Origin: Hyphomicrobium sp.
GTDB lineage: Bacteria > Pseudomonadota > Alphaproteobacteria > Rhizobiales > Hyphomicrobiaceae
Assembly: GCF_020852195.1 (NCBI RefSeq)
Contig: NZ_JADZBI010000016.1
Location: forward strand, 1 to 47,553
Direction of reading: 5' to 3'
DNA: 47,553 nucleotides
A program made the translations under genes and the position numbers. Below are positions 34,374 to 42,835 of the stretch, one piece after another (the first letter of the stretch is position 1; every line of letters begins with the position of its first letter). The notes under the pieces were generated by a model that had not been told where the DNA came from, did no database searches, and saw nothing but the letters and a program-made list of their open reading frames with translations.

Positions 34374-35210
34374 ATGCTGATCGAGATTCGCCATGTCACG
34401 ACCTACCGCTACGGGACGCCGGCGCGCTACTCGATCCAAAGCCTGCGCCTGACGCCGCCATCCTTCGACGGCCAGGACGTCCTCGCCTGGACAATCTCGG
34501 CGCCTGGCTTTGAGAAGCATATCGAGTATCGCGACGGCTTCGGCAACATCGTCCACCTCAGCACGATGAGCGGCCTGCACGACGGCATCACCATCGAGGC
34601 GTCGGGCATCGTCGAGACGGAGGATCGCAGCGGCATCGTGCGCGGACTGACGGAGGTGGCCCCGCGCCGCGTCTTTCTGCGCGAGACGGAGAGGACCGCG
34701 CCGGACAAGGGCATCCGCGATCTCGCCCGCTCCGTGAGCAACGGCAAGGTGCCGAAGGATGTCCTCGACTGCATGCATGCGCTGATGCGCACCGTGCAAG
34801 ATGCCGTCGATTACGAGATAGGCGCCACCCACGAGCACACGACCGCCGCGGAAGCACTCGCCGACGGCAAGGGCGTCTGCCAGGACCACGCCCACGTCTT
34901 CATCTCCGCCGCCCGCCTTATCGGCATCCCCGCCCGTTACGTTAACGGCTACTTCCTGTCGGGCACCCTCGCGCCCTCCGAGGCCGCCCACGCCTGGGCG
35001 GAGGTCTGGATCGACGGCCTCGGCTGGGTGGGCTTCGACCCCGCCAACGGCATGTGCCCCACCGAGCGCTATGTCCGCCTCGCATGCGGCTTTGACGCCG
35101 GCTCCGCCTCGCCGATCCGCGGCACCCAGAGGGGTGGCGAGAACGAAGCCCTTGACGTCAAGGTCGAAGTTGAGCAGCAAGGCGGTCAGCAGCAGCAACA
35201 GCAGCAATAG
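34374..35210 (+). CDS. Transglutaminase-like cysteine protease
   Basis: A 278-residue transglutaminase-family enzyme with the N-terminal beta region of this group (LIEIRHVTTYRYGTPARYSIQSLRL). The catalytic triad is Cys169 in GKGVCQDHAH, His206 in EAAHAWAEVW and Asp222 in VGFDPANG. Such bacterial members are thought to cleave or transfer peptide bonds. ATG 34374 has GAGGGG just upstream and lies 7 bases after the alpha-E stop. The protein ends in seven Gln residues (35187-35207, CAG/CAA repeats), an unusual tail for this family that may vary in length. It is the third gene of the Anbu cluster. Confidence 0.92.
   Translation: MLIEIRHVTTYRYGTPARYSIQSLRLTPPSFDGQDVLAWTISAPGFEKHIEYRDGFGNIVHLSTMSGLHDGITIEASGIVETEDRSGIVRGLTEVAPRRVFLRETERTAPDKGIRDLARSVSNGKVPKDVLDCMHALMRTVQDAVDYEIGATHEHTTAAEALADGKGVCQDHAHVFISAARLIGIPARYVNGYFLSGTLAPSEAAHAWAEVWIDGLGWVGFDPANGMCPTERYVRLACGFDAGSASPIRGTQRGGENEALDVKVEVEQQGGQQQQQQQ
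35187..35207 (+). repeat. CAG/CAA microsatellite encoding a C-terminal Gln run
   Basis: Seven consecutive Gln codons (CAG with one CAA inside and one at the end) directly before the stop codon of the transglutaminase gene. Such trinucleotide runs can change length by slippage without shifting frame. Confidence 0.7.
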
Positions 35211-35237
35211 CTGCCCAACGGCAAAGGAACGCTCGCG

Positions 35238-35969
35238 ATGACCTATTGCGTCGCGATGAGGCTCAGCCGCGGCATCGTCTTCGCCGCCGACACGCGCACC
35301 AACGCCGGCGTCGACAACGTCGCGCAGTACCGCAAGCTCCACTTCTGGCGCCAGCCGGGAGACCGCGTGATCGTGCTCCTGTCAGCCGGCAACCTGGCCG
35401 TCACGCAGTCGGTCGTAAGCAACCTCAACGAGGCGCTGGCGACGCCCGAGACGCCGCATCCCACGCTCTTCACCGTGCCTTCCATGTACCGCGCGGCCCG
35501 CCTTGTCGGAGACGCCGTGCGCGAGGTGCGACGCCAGGACGGCGCCGCGCTCGAGGCCAGCAAGGGCGGCTTCTCCGCCTCCTTCATCCTCGGCGGGCAG
35601 ATCGGCAGCGAGCGCCCGCGCCTCTATCAGATCTACGCCGAGGGCAACTTCATCGAGGCGACCGACGACACGCCGTTCCTGCAGATCGGCGAGCACAAGT
35701 ACGGCAAGCCGATCCTGGACCGCGTCGCGCGGCCGGAGATGAGCCTCGGCGAGGCGGCCAAGCTCATCTTGCTCTCGTTCGACTCGACGCTGCGCTCAAA
35801 CCTGTCGGTGGGCATGCCGATCGACATTCTGCTCTACGAGCGCGACAGCCTCGACGTGCGGCGCGAAAAGCGCATCGAGCAGAACGACGAGTATTTCAAG
35901 AAGCTCTCCAACGCATGGTCGGACGCCCTCCGCGCCGCCTTCCGCGACATCGAGGAGTTCAAGATCTAG
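35238..35969 (+). CDS. Anbu proteasome-like peptidase
   Basis: A 243-residue Ntn-hydrolase of the Anbu type (ancestral beta subunit of the proteasome family). After Met removal, Thr1 is the nucleophile; the partner residues fit the proteasome pattern, Asp in FAADTRTN (position 17) and Lys in YRKLHFW (position 32). The start MTYCVAMRLSRGIVFAADTRTNAGVDN and the later GGFSASFILGGQIG, GEHKYGKPILDR are family signatures. Anbu forms open spiral rings; its substrate is unknown. It is the last gene of the ATP-grasp/alpha-E/transglutaminase/Anbu cluster, 27 bases after the transglutaminase. Its TAG stop lies in a CTAG that also gives the stop of the convergent gene on the other strand. Confidence 0.93.
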   Translation: MTYCVAMRLSRGIVFAADTRTNAGVDNVAQYRKLHFWRQPGDRVIVLLSAGNLAVTQSVVSNLNEALATPETPHPTLFTVPSMYRAARLVGDAVREVRRQDGAALEASKGGFSASFILGGQIGSERPRLYQIYAEGNFIEATDDTPFLQIGEHKYGKPILDRVARPEMSLGEAAKLILLSFDSTLRSNLSVGMPIDILLYERDSLDVRREKRIEQNDEYFKKLSNAWSDALRAAFRDIEEFKI

Positions 35970-36937
35970 CTCCCGCGGCCCGGTCCCGCGGCCTCGACGA
36001 GCCGTCCATAGCTCTCGCCCGCCGCCATGGCCCCGCTCCAGTGCGTCAGCGCCCCGTCGAGACAGGCGAACACCCGCATAAGCATCAGCGACGATGCAAC
36101 GAGCCCCCCGGGGCTGAGCATGCCCTCGATCGCGAGCAGGGCACCGAGCCCGAAGCCCCCGGACTGCAGGGTGAGACGCACGCCCTTCCCGACCGCGGCG
36201 ACGGAGAGGAGACGCGCCTGCGCGGCAAGCGTCGCCTCGGAATAGGAGCGCGACAGCCTCTGCCAGTGCAGCCGCACATCATCCCCGGATCGCCATCGCG
36301 CCATACGCAAGTCGCCGAGCAGCACATAACGGTCGCGCCGCGCCTCCGCGATCCGGTATCCCGTCCGCCGCTCTGAGGCCTCACCCAGCACGGCGAGGCC
36401 AGCGAGCAGACCCGCACCGGTCAGGGCGAAAAGCCCAAGCACGGGATGCAACAGGAAAACGGCCCCGATAAAGACTGGCAGCCACAACACGTCGAAAGCG
36501 GCGCACGGACCACCACTGGTCAGAAAGCGCCGCACCCGCTCCACATCGTCGAGCATCGCGAAGCCTCGGGCGTCCGCTGCGGCAGCCGGCGCCACGAGCA
36601 CGCGACCGTCGAGACGCTCCGCAACGCTGAGGCCGGCCTGGCACACGATACGGGCCCGCATCACATCGAGCACCGCAGCGACGACGTGCAGCGCGACCAC
36701 GAGGCCGGTCAGCGCAGCCAACGCTGCCCCGCTGCGTTCGGGCACCACTTGGTCGTAAACCGCAAGCATGTACAACGACGTTGCGAGCTGAAGCACAGCC
36801 AGCAGACCCGAGAGCGCCAGCACACCGACGAGGAAACCCCACACGCGGCACGCTGAGCCACGGGCGCCGTCGAGAACCAGGGGCCGCGCGCGAAACCAAC
36901 GCTCCCGGCCAGCCTCGATGCCACCCCCCGCCGCCAT
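35966..36937 (-). CDS. Truncated type I secretion ABC exporter (membrane half only)
   Basis: A 323-residue protein equal to the N-terminal membrane domain of PrtD-like type I secretion ABC transporters. Several membrane helices are visible (GFLVGVLALSGLLAVLQLATSLYML, LAALTGLVVALHVVAAVL, FLLHPVLGLFALTGAGLLAG), along with the family phrases YMLAVYDQVVPERS, MLDDVERVRRFLTSGGPCAAFDVLWLPVF and ESYGRLVEA. The protein stops where the linker to the nucleotide-binding domain should begin, so Walker A, signature and Walker B are all absent. No ATPase half, membrane-fusion protein or RTX substrate gene lies nearby. The reading frame is otherwise open, so this may be a recent truncation or a domain-split form. 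The start could also be 36946. Confidence 0.75.
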   Translation of the reverse strand: MAAGGGIEAGRERWFRARPLVLDGARGSACRVWGFLVGVLALSGLLAVLQLATSLYMLAVYDQVVPERSGAALAALTGLVVALHVVAAVLDVMRARIVCQAGLSVAERLDGRVLVAPAAAADARGFAMLDDVERVRRFLTSGGPCAAFDVLWLPVFIGAVFLLHPVLGLFALTGAGLLAGLAVLGEASERRTGYRIAEARRDRYVLLGDLRMARWRSGDDVRLHWQRLSRSYSEATLAAQARLLSVAAVGKGVRLTLQSGGFGLGALLAIEGMLSPGGLVASSLMLMRVFACLDGALTHWSGAMAAGESYGRLVEAAGPGRGS

Positions 36938-36950
36938 TCTATGCACCTAT

Positions 36951-36978
36951 AGCGTGTAATATAATATATCTACACGCT
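36951..36978. promoter_or_regulatory. Inverted repeat in AT-rich promoter of the truncated exporter gene
   Basis: AGCGTGTA (36951-36958) and TACACGCT (36971-36978) flank a 12-base spacer made almost only of A and T. The repeat lies immediately upstream of the leftward start codon. It could be an operator across a -10 region. Confidence 0.45.
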
Positions 36979-37156
36979 GAAAGATATGCGATGGAGTCCT
37001 AAGAAATAATCATCAAAAAGGAATCTCGGTCGGCCCCGTATGAAGCCGAGCTTGCGGAAAGCGCCGACTGACCCTCGAATGAGGAAAGAAAAAATTCGCT
37101 TCGCTCGGCAGGGCCGCGCGCGGCACCAAATGGCGCCAGGGAGGACAACGGGCGTA

Positions 37157-38197
37157 ATGACAGACCAGATCGACCTGGGATCGTTTCTGGACCGCTGGGC
37201 GGAGAAGGATCCCGCACGGGCCGATGTGGCCATCACCGTCATCCGCCTGTCTGAGGCCTGCTGCCGCATCGGCAGCCTCGTGAACCTCGGGCCGCTGGCG
37301 GGCGCCCTTGGCTCCGAGACCGGCCGCCAGAGCGGCGCCGATCCGCAGAAGGAGGTCGACGTCCGCGCCAACGACCTGATCGTTTCCGCGCTCAAGGAGG
37401 CGCCGGTCGCCACGCTGGGCTCGGAGGAGCTGGAATGGGCGCTGCCCATCCACCCGGGCGCGCCCCTCGCCGTGGCTGTGGATCCCATCGACGGCTCGTC
37501 CAATATCGATGCCAACATCTCGGTCGGCACCATCTTCACCGTCCTTCCCGCCCGCGCCAACGGTGTCGACACGTCGAGCTTCCTGCAGTCCGGAAAAGCC
37601 CAACTTGCAGCCGGCTTCGTGGTCTACGGACCATACACGTCGCTGGTGCTCACCGTCGGCAGCGGCACGCACATCTTCACGCTCCAGCGCACCGCCGGGC
37701 AGTTCATCCTCACCATGGCCGATGTCGCGATCCCGGCGACCACGCGGGAGTACGCCATCAACGCCTCCAACTACCGCCACTGGGGCGACTCCATGCGCAC
37801 CTACATCGACGACTGCCTGCGCGGTTTCGACGGGCCGCGCGGCAAGAACTTCAACATGCGCTGGACTGCCTCGCCCGTGGCCGACATCTACCGCCTGCTG
37901 ATCCGCGGCGGCGTCTTCCTCTATCCCGGCGACATGCGCGAGACCTACACCATGGGCCGCCTCCGCCTCGTCTACGAGGCCAATCCGCTGGCATGGATCA
38001 TCGAGCAGGCGGGCGGCGCCGCGACCAACGGCTCCGAGCGCATCCTCGGCCTGACCCCGAGCACCCTTCACCAACGCACGCCTTTCATGGGGGGATCGCG
38101 GACGGAGGTGGAGTATCTTGTGCGCCTTCACCAGGACCCGCATGGCGCGGGCGAGCGCTCGCCGCTGTTCGGACGCCGGGGATTGTTCAGGACCTGA
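37157..38197 (+). CDS. cbbF: Class I fructose-1,6-bisphosphatase
   Basis: A 346-residue class I FBPase. It removes the 1-phosphate of fructose 1,6-bisphosphate in the Calvin cycle and gluconeogenesis. The metal-binding motif AVDPIDGSSNIDANISVGTIF is complete, with the upstream Glu in LGSEELE, and ASNYRHW plus FLYPGDMRETYTMGRLRLVYEANPLAWIIEQAGG for substrate binding. I start at ATG 37157, where homology begins; upstream in-frame starts reach 37040. The phosphoribulokinase gene follows after 53 bases on the same strand, the usual cbbF-cbbP pairing, which points to a Calvin-cycle role. RuBisCO and CbbR genes are not in the window. Confidence 0.93.
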   Translation: MTDQIDLGSFLDRWAEKDPARADVAITVIRLSEACCRIGSLVNLGPLAGALGSETGRQSGADPQKEVDVRANDLIVSALKEAPVATLGSEELEWALPIHPGAPLAVAVDPIDGSSNIDANISVGTIFTVLPARANGVDTSSFLQSGKAQLAAGFVVYGPYTSLVLTVGSGTHIFTLQRTAGQFILTMADVAIPATTREYAINASNYRHWGDSMRTYIDDCLRGFDGPRGKNFNMRWTASPVADIYRLLIRGGVFLYPGDMRETYTMGRLRLVYEANPLAWIIEQAGGAATNGSERILGLTPSTLHQRTPFMGGSRTEVEYLVRLHQDPHGAGERSPLFGRRGLFRT

Positions 38198-38250
38198 TCG
38201 AAACGCGCACACACCCGAGTTGCATCCACACGCCCGAGATAACAAGAAAA

Positions 38251-39129
38251 ATGTCCGCCAAGCATCCCATCATCTCCGTCACAGGCTCCTCGGGCGCCGG
38301 CACCACGAGCGTACGGCGCACGTTCGAGCAGATCTTTCGCCGCGAGAAGATCTCGGCCGTCTTCATCGAGGGCGACTCGTTCCACCGCTACAATCGCAAC
38401 GAGATGACGGCGGCCATGGCGGAAGCGGCCGCCGCCGGCAATCCCAATCTCAGTCACTTCGGCGAGGACGCGAACCTTCTCGAGGAGCTCGAGCTGCTCT
38501 TCAAGACGTATGGCGAGATTGGCACCGGCCGCGCGCGCCACTATGTGCACGACCAGACTGAAGCCGAGGTCTACGGCGTGCCGCCCGGCACGTTCACGCC
38601 TTGGGAGGAGGTCCCTTACGGCACTGATCTCATGATCTACGAGGGCCTGCACGGGGCAGCGATCACGAACAAGGTCAACATCGCCCGCCACGCGGACCTG
38701 CGCATCGGCGTGGTGCCTGTGATCAACCTCGAATGGATTCAGAAGATCCATCGCGACAAGGAGACCCGCGGCTACTCGTCCGAGGCGATCACCGACGTCA
38801 TCCTCCACCGCATGCCGGACTACGTGAAATTCATCTGTCCGCAGTTCACCGAGACCGACATCAACTTCCAGCGCATCCCGACCGTGGACACCTCCAATCC
38901 GTTCATCGCCCGCTGGATTCCGACCAACGACGAATCCATGGTCGTCATCCGCTTCAAGAATCCGCGCGGCATCGACTTCTCGTATCTGCTGTCGATGGTC
39001 AAGGACAGCTTCATGTCGCGCGCCAACTCGATCGTCATTCCGGGCGGCAGCATGGACCTCGCCATGCAGCTCATTCTGACGCCGATGATCCTGCAGCTCA
39101 TCGAGCGTAAGCGCCGCACGTTCTTCTAG
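38251..39129 (+). CDS. cbbP: Phosphoribulokinase (class I, proteobacterial)
   Basis: A 292-residue enzyme that phosphorylates ribulose 5-phosphate to ribulose 1,5-bisphosphate, the CO2 acceptor. The P-loop variant GSSGAGTT (12-19) is typical of class I enzymes, as are FIEGDSFHRYNRNEM, HFGEDANLLEELE, the catalytic region LMIYEGLHGAA and IQKIHRDKETRGYSSEAITDVILHRMPDYV. The length matches octameric, NADH-activated proteobacterial PRKs. The gene is specific to the Calvin cycle, so the organism is very likely able to fix CO2 by this route. It is in an operon with fructose-bisphosphatase and ends 63 bases before a convergent methyltransferase gene. Confidence 0.96.
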   Translation: MSAKHPIISVTGSSGAGTTSVRRTFEQIFRREKISAVFIEGDSFHRYNRNEMTAAMAEAAAAGNPNLSHFGEDANLLEELELLFKTYGEIGTGRARHYVHDQTEAEVYGVPPGTFTPWEEVPYGTDLMIYEGLHGAAITNKVNIARHADLRIGVVPVINLEWIQKIHRDKETRGYSSEAITDVILHRMPDYVKFICPQFTETDINFQRIPTVDTSNPFIARWIPTNDESMVVIRFKNPRGIDFSYLLSMVKDSFMSRANSIVIPGGSMDLAMQLILTPMILQLIERKRRTFF

Positions 39130-39192
39130 GACTGCACCTGACAAGGGAGCAGCCGAAAAGATGTGGCGCAGATCGCTCCACCGGCTGCAGGA

Positions 39193-39774
39193 TCAGTCGG
39201 CGGGATTCCGGACGGAGGTCTCCCGGATCATGTTCTCGCGCACGACCCACATGTAGACGTCACGGCCATCTACCGTCGCGGTCTTGTCGGGCGTCCAGTC
39301 TCCCATCAGGAAGGCATGCGAGACGATACGCGTGCCGGGCTTGAGCTTCATCAGCTTCGGCCTGAGCTTCATGTTGACTTCGGTCAGCAGGTACATGGTG
39401 ATGACCGTGGCCTTGGTGAGGTCCGTTTGAAACAGGTCCTGCTCGTGGAACTCCACCTTGTCGGTGACGCCCTCCTTCTCCGCGTTCGCCTTGGCTTCCT
39501 TGACCCGCACCGGATTGAGATCGACCCCGGACGCGGTAATGCCGTATTTCTTCGCGGCCGTGATCGGAATGCGCCCGTCTCCCGAGCCGAGATCGATCAG
39601 CACGTCGTCGCTCTTGATCTCGGCCATCTCGAGCATCTTGTCGACGACAACCTGCGGCGTCGGCACGTAAGGCACGTCGAGATCACGCGCAAAGGCTCCA
39701 CGGGACATCGCGGCAGCGAGTGCCACGGCAACGAGCACAAAGCGGAAAGCCTGGGAATGGGTGAGTTGAGGCAT
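39193..39774 (-). CDS. SAM-dependent methyltransferase with signal peptide
   Basis: A 193-residue class I methyltransferase-like protein. The SAM-binding motif I reads VLIDLGSGDGRIPITAAKKYG, followed by ASGVDLNPVRVKEAKANAEKEG and VEFHEQDLFQTDL. Oddly, the N-terminus (residues 1-30, QAFRFVLVAVALAAAMSRGAFA-RD) is a good Sec signal peptide, which would put a SAM-dependent fold in the periplasm where SAM is not expected. It may instead bind another ligand there, or the signal may serve as an anchor. The ATG at 39774 has GGAG eight bases upstream; the frame also opens upstream to 39849. It is convergent with cbbP. Confidence 0.75.
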   Translation of the reverse strand: MPQLTHSQAFRFVLVAVALAAAMSRGAFARDLDVPYVPTPQVVVDKMLEMAEIKSDDVLIDLGSGDGRIPITAAKKYGITASGVDLNPVRVKEAKANAEKEGVTDKVEFHEQDLFQTDLTKATVITMYLLTEVNMKLRPKLMKLKPGTRIVSHAFLMGDWTPDKTATVDGRDVYMWVVRENMIRETSVRNPAD

Positions 39775-39903
39775 GCGAACGCTCCGGCAGTTGAGGCCTC
39801 GGTTGAGGCGCCAACGTCGCGCATCCGCTCTTGTTCCCACGGGATCCATTAAAAAATTCTGCGATCACCGGCATCGAGCGCCGGAGCACGATGAATCTCG
39901 ACG

Positions 39904-40575
39904 CTAGGCGGACTTGAAGATAAGCGAATAGATCGCGTTCACGGCAATTCCCGCCAGCGCCGCGTAGACAACCAGCAGAATGCCTCGGGTCAGCGGTCCC
40001 TGGCGCCAGATCTGCGCGACCTGCCGGGAGCCTTCCGCGATGCTGTCGTGCATCGGTCCGTCAAGGTAATCAACATAGTTGGACATGAGGTTTCCAATGA
40101 GGTCGTCGGAAAAAAAGCTCGGCTTGGGACAGTTCGACTCCGGCGGACAGTTCGGATCGTAAGTGTCGAACGGCCTGAAGCGATGCAGCCGGAAATGTAT
40201 GATGCCTTGGATCAGGCTGCCATCAGCCATGCTGTCAACAAAGCGGTCCTCCGCCGTGACTGCGGGCGTCTCTCCGCGATAGACCCGGACCGCCCTGTCG
40301 GCGGCTTGCGGATCCTTCAGCACCTCCTCGGCGATCTGCCTCGCAGCAGCCTCGGGATCACACCCTCGGTTCAAGAGGAAAATACGGTACTCGTCCGCAC
40401 TGATATCGGACTTGAACGAGCCGTCCTTGCAGACGGTCCAGTATACAGGGAGCGCACTCCATGCATATCCAAAGCCAAGTGCATAGGGGAGCACAAAGAG
40501 CCCACCACCCACCAATCCGATGACGGCCACGACAGATAAGAGAGGATGAAGGCCGCCCGGCGTCGTCCGTTCCAT
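39904..40575 (-). CDS. Hypothetical membrane protein
   Basis: A 223-residue protein with one membrane helix near each end (about 13-35 and 198-219) and a roughly 160-residue domain between them. That domain contains four Cys (VCKDG, NRGCDPE, PNCPPESNCPKP), suggesting an oxidising, periplasmic location. I do not recognise the family. A G-run about eight bases upstream supports ATG 40575. It is transcribed alone between the methyltransferase and the ABC exporter. Confidence 0.6.
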   Translation of the reverse strand: MERTTPGGLHPLLSVVAVIGLVGGGLFVLPYALGFGYAWSALPVYWTVCKDGSFKSDISADEYRIFLLNRGCDPEAAARQIAEEVLKDPQAADRAVRVYRGETPAVTAEDRFVDSMADGSLIQGIIHFRLHRFRPFDTYDPNCPPESNCPKPSFFSDDLIGNLMSNYVDYLDGPMHDSIAEGSRQVAQIWRQGPLTRGILLVVYAALAGIAVNAIYSLIFKSA

Positions 40576-40762
40576 ACAAAAGCCCCCGTGCTGCCAATGC
40601 CAGCCGCGAACGAAAAGTGCCGCAGTGATGCGTATGCGGCAAATATCGACAATAGCCTACGCGCGGTCTTGTGACGACGGCGCAGTTCCTTCGCATGAGA
40701 GCGCCCATGCTCACTGCCGATTTGAGAGAACTAACATGCGCACGGGACAGAGTATTTCCGCC

Positions 40763-42676
40763 TCACCGGTAGCCGGCGGCCTGTAGCTCGAACAGCTCGG
40801 AGTAGCGCCCCCGCTGTGCGATCAGCTCCTCGTGCGTCCCGGCCGCCTCGACCCTGCCGCCTGCCAGCACAAGGACGCGGTCTGCCATGCGCACGCTCGA
40901 GAAGCGGTGCGAGATGAGCACGGCGGTCTTGCCGTGGCTGAGCTCCTTGAAGCGCTGGAACACCTCGAACTCGGAGCGCGCGTCGAGCGCCGCCGTCGGC
41001 TCGTCGAGGATCAGCACGTCGGCGTCGCGCATGTAGGCGCGCGCGATGGCGATCTTCTGCCACTCGCCGCCCGAGAGCTCGACGCCGTTCTTGAACCGCT
41101 TGCCGATCATCTGGTCGTAGCCGGCCGGAAGCCCCGCGATCACCTCATCGGCCAGGCTGCGTTTCGCCGCCGCCTCGATCCGCGCGCGATCCTCCCGCGC
41201 TTCGATCTTTCCCACCGCGATATTGTCGGCGGCCGTGAAGTTGTAGCGCACGAAGTCCTGGAAGATGACGCCCATGTGCCCGCGCAGCGCATCGAGGTCG
41301 TAGTCCTTGAGGTCGCGGCCGTCGAGCAGGATGCGGCCCTCGTCCGGATCGTAGAGGCGCGCGAGCAGCTTCACCAGCGTCGTCTTGCCGGCGCCGTTCT
41401 CGCCTACCAGCGCCAGCACCTCGCCGGCCTTGAGTGTGAAGCTCAGGTTGCGCACGGCCCACTTGTCGGCACCGGGATAGATGAAGCCGACATCCTCGAA
41501 CTGGAACCCCTGGCGGATGGGTCTTGGAAACGGCAGCGGCTTCGCCGGCGAATGGATCTCCGGTTGGATCTCGAAGAAGCTGAACAAATCGTCGAGATAG
41601 AGCGCCTGGCTGGCGGTCGTCGAGAACCCAGCGAGCAGGCCCTCGAGAAGGTTGCGCAAGCGCCGGAACGAGCCCGCAAGAAACGTCAGGTCGCCGATGG
41701 AGAAGTCCCCCGTCAGCGTGCGACCCACGATATACGCGTAAGCCGTGTAGTAGCCGACGGTGCCGATGGCCGTGAACAGCCCGCCCCAGCTCGCGCGTCG
41801 GATCGCAAGCTTGCGGTTGGCAGCGTACATGTCCGACGCCAGGCGCCGGTAGCGCTCGATCAGGAAGCCGTTGAGGCCGAAGATCTTGACCTCCTTGGCC
41901 GTCTCCACGCTGGCCGCCGTCTGCCGCCGGTAGTCGAGCTCGCGCCGCTCGGGCGTGCGCACGTAGGCGAGCGAATAGCTGCGCGCGTTGAAGTGCGCTT
42001 CGCCGAGGAACGCCGGCAACAGCGCCAGCACCAGCAGCACGATAAGCCACGGCGCATAGAGCACCAGCCCCGCCGCGAAGCTGGCGACAGTTACGACATC
42101 CTGCGCCTGGCTGAACATCTGCGCCATCAGCGTCATGCGCCCGCTCGTCTGGCGCCGCGCGCGCTCGAGCTGGTCCTGAAACTCGGCGTCTTCGAAATCC
42201 TCGAGATCGAGCGTTGCGGCATGCTCCATAAGGCGCACACTCGACGCATTGGAGACGCGCTCGGCCAGCAGGCTATCGACGAGCGACACGACGCGACCCA
42301 GGACGTCCGCTAGCACGGCAAGGCCGAACTCGGCCGCGATGAGCACGCCGAGCCACGAGAGGCGTCCGCTGTCCAGCCACGCGGCGAGCGAGGGCGGCTT
42401 GTCCGGCGCCTGCACCAGCAGCACCACCTCGTCGATGATCAGCTTGCCGACGTAGAGCGTCACCACCGGCAGCAGCGCGCGAACGAGCCGCAGGCCGATG
42501 AGCGCGAGCGTCAGGCCCGGGTTGGTCTCCCAAACCATGACAATGAAGGGACCGAGATTCTTGAGCGCGCCGACACGCTCCTTGAACGAACGCGTGCCGG
42601 ACGGGCTGGGTCCTTCGGGAAAGGCTCCGAGCGGCCCGGCGCGCGCTCTGCCGCTATCGAAAGTCTGCCGCGGCAT
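40763..42676 (-). CDS. ABC exporter, fused membrane and ATPase domains
   Basis: A 637-residue half-transporter of the ABCB type. The first about 370 residues form the six-helix exporter domain. The ATPase domain has Walker A GENGAGKT at 425-432, the Q loop GVIFQDFVRYNF, the signature LSGGEWQKIAIARA, Walker B DVLILDEPTAALD and the switch His in VLISHRFSSVRMAD. It should act as a homodimer in the inner membrane. The substrate is not evident; lipids, peptides and drugs are all possible. It is divergent from the glutaminase gene and has no operon partner, so the context gives no substrate. Confidence 0.92.
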   Translation of the reverse strand: MPRQTFDSGRARAGPLGAFPEGPSPSGTRSFKERVGALKNLGPFIVMVWETNPGLTLALIGLRLVRALLPVVTLYVGKLIIDEVVLLVQAPDKPPSLAAWLDSGRLSWLGVLIAAEFGLAVLADVLGRVVSLVDSLLAERVSNASSVRLMEHAATLDLEDFEDAEFQDQLERARRQTSGRMTLMAQMFSQAQDVVTVASFAAGLVLYAPWLIVLLVLALLPAFLGEAHFNARSYSLAYVRTPERRELDYRRQTAASVETAKEVKIFGLNGFLIERYRRLASDMYAANRKLAIRRASWGGLFTAIGTVGYYTAYAYIVGRTLTGDFSIGDLTFLAGSFRRLRNLLEGLLAGFSTTASQALYLDDLFSFFEIQPEIHSPAKPLPFPRPIRQGFQFEDVGFIYPGADKWAVRNLSFTLKAGEVLALVGENGAGKTTLVKLLARLYDPDEGRILLDGRDLKDYDLDALRGHMGVIFQDFVRYNFTAADNIAVGKIEAREDRARIEAAAKRSLADEVIAGLPAGYDQMIGKRFKNGVELSGGEWQKIAIARAYMRDADVLILDEPTAALDARSEFEVFQRFKELSHGKTAVLISHRFSSVRMADRVLVLAGGRVEAAGTHEELIAQRGRYSELFELQAAGYR

Positions 42677-42835
42677 CTGGAGATCCCGTGTTCTGTGGAT
42701 GTGTCGGAAGACGCAGGCTAGCCTATTCAGGCGCCGCAGGCGATCCCGCGCGACTCATTGGAGCATGACGCGCGCCGCCCGGAGCAAGTAGGCTCCGCGG
42801 TCGAGAATCGCAATTTCGGAAAGACGAGCAGCGCC

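Noticed and set aside
41145-42313. Large open frames on both strands inside the ABC exporter gene
   Set aside because: The exporter frame has every ABC motif in order; the others are low-complexity Arg/Ala-rich shadows.
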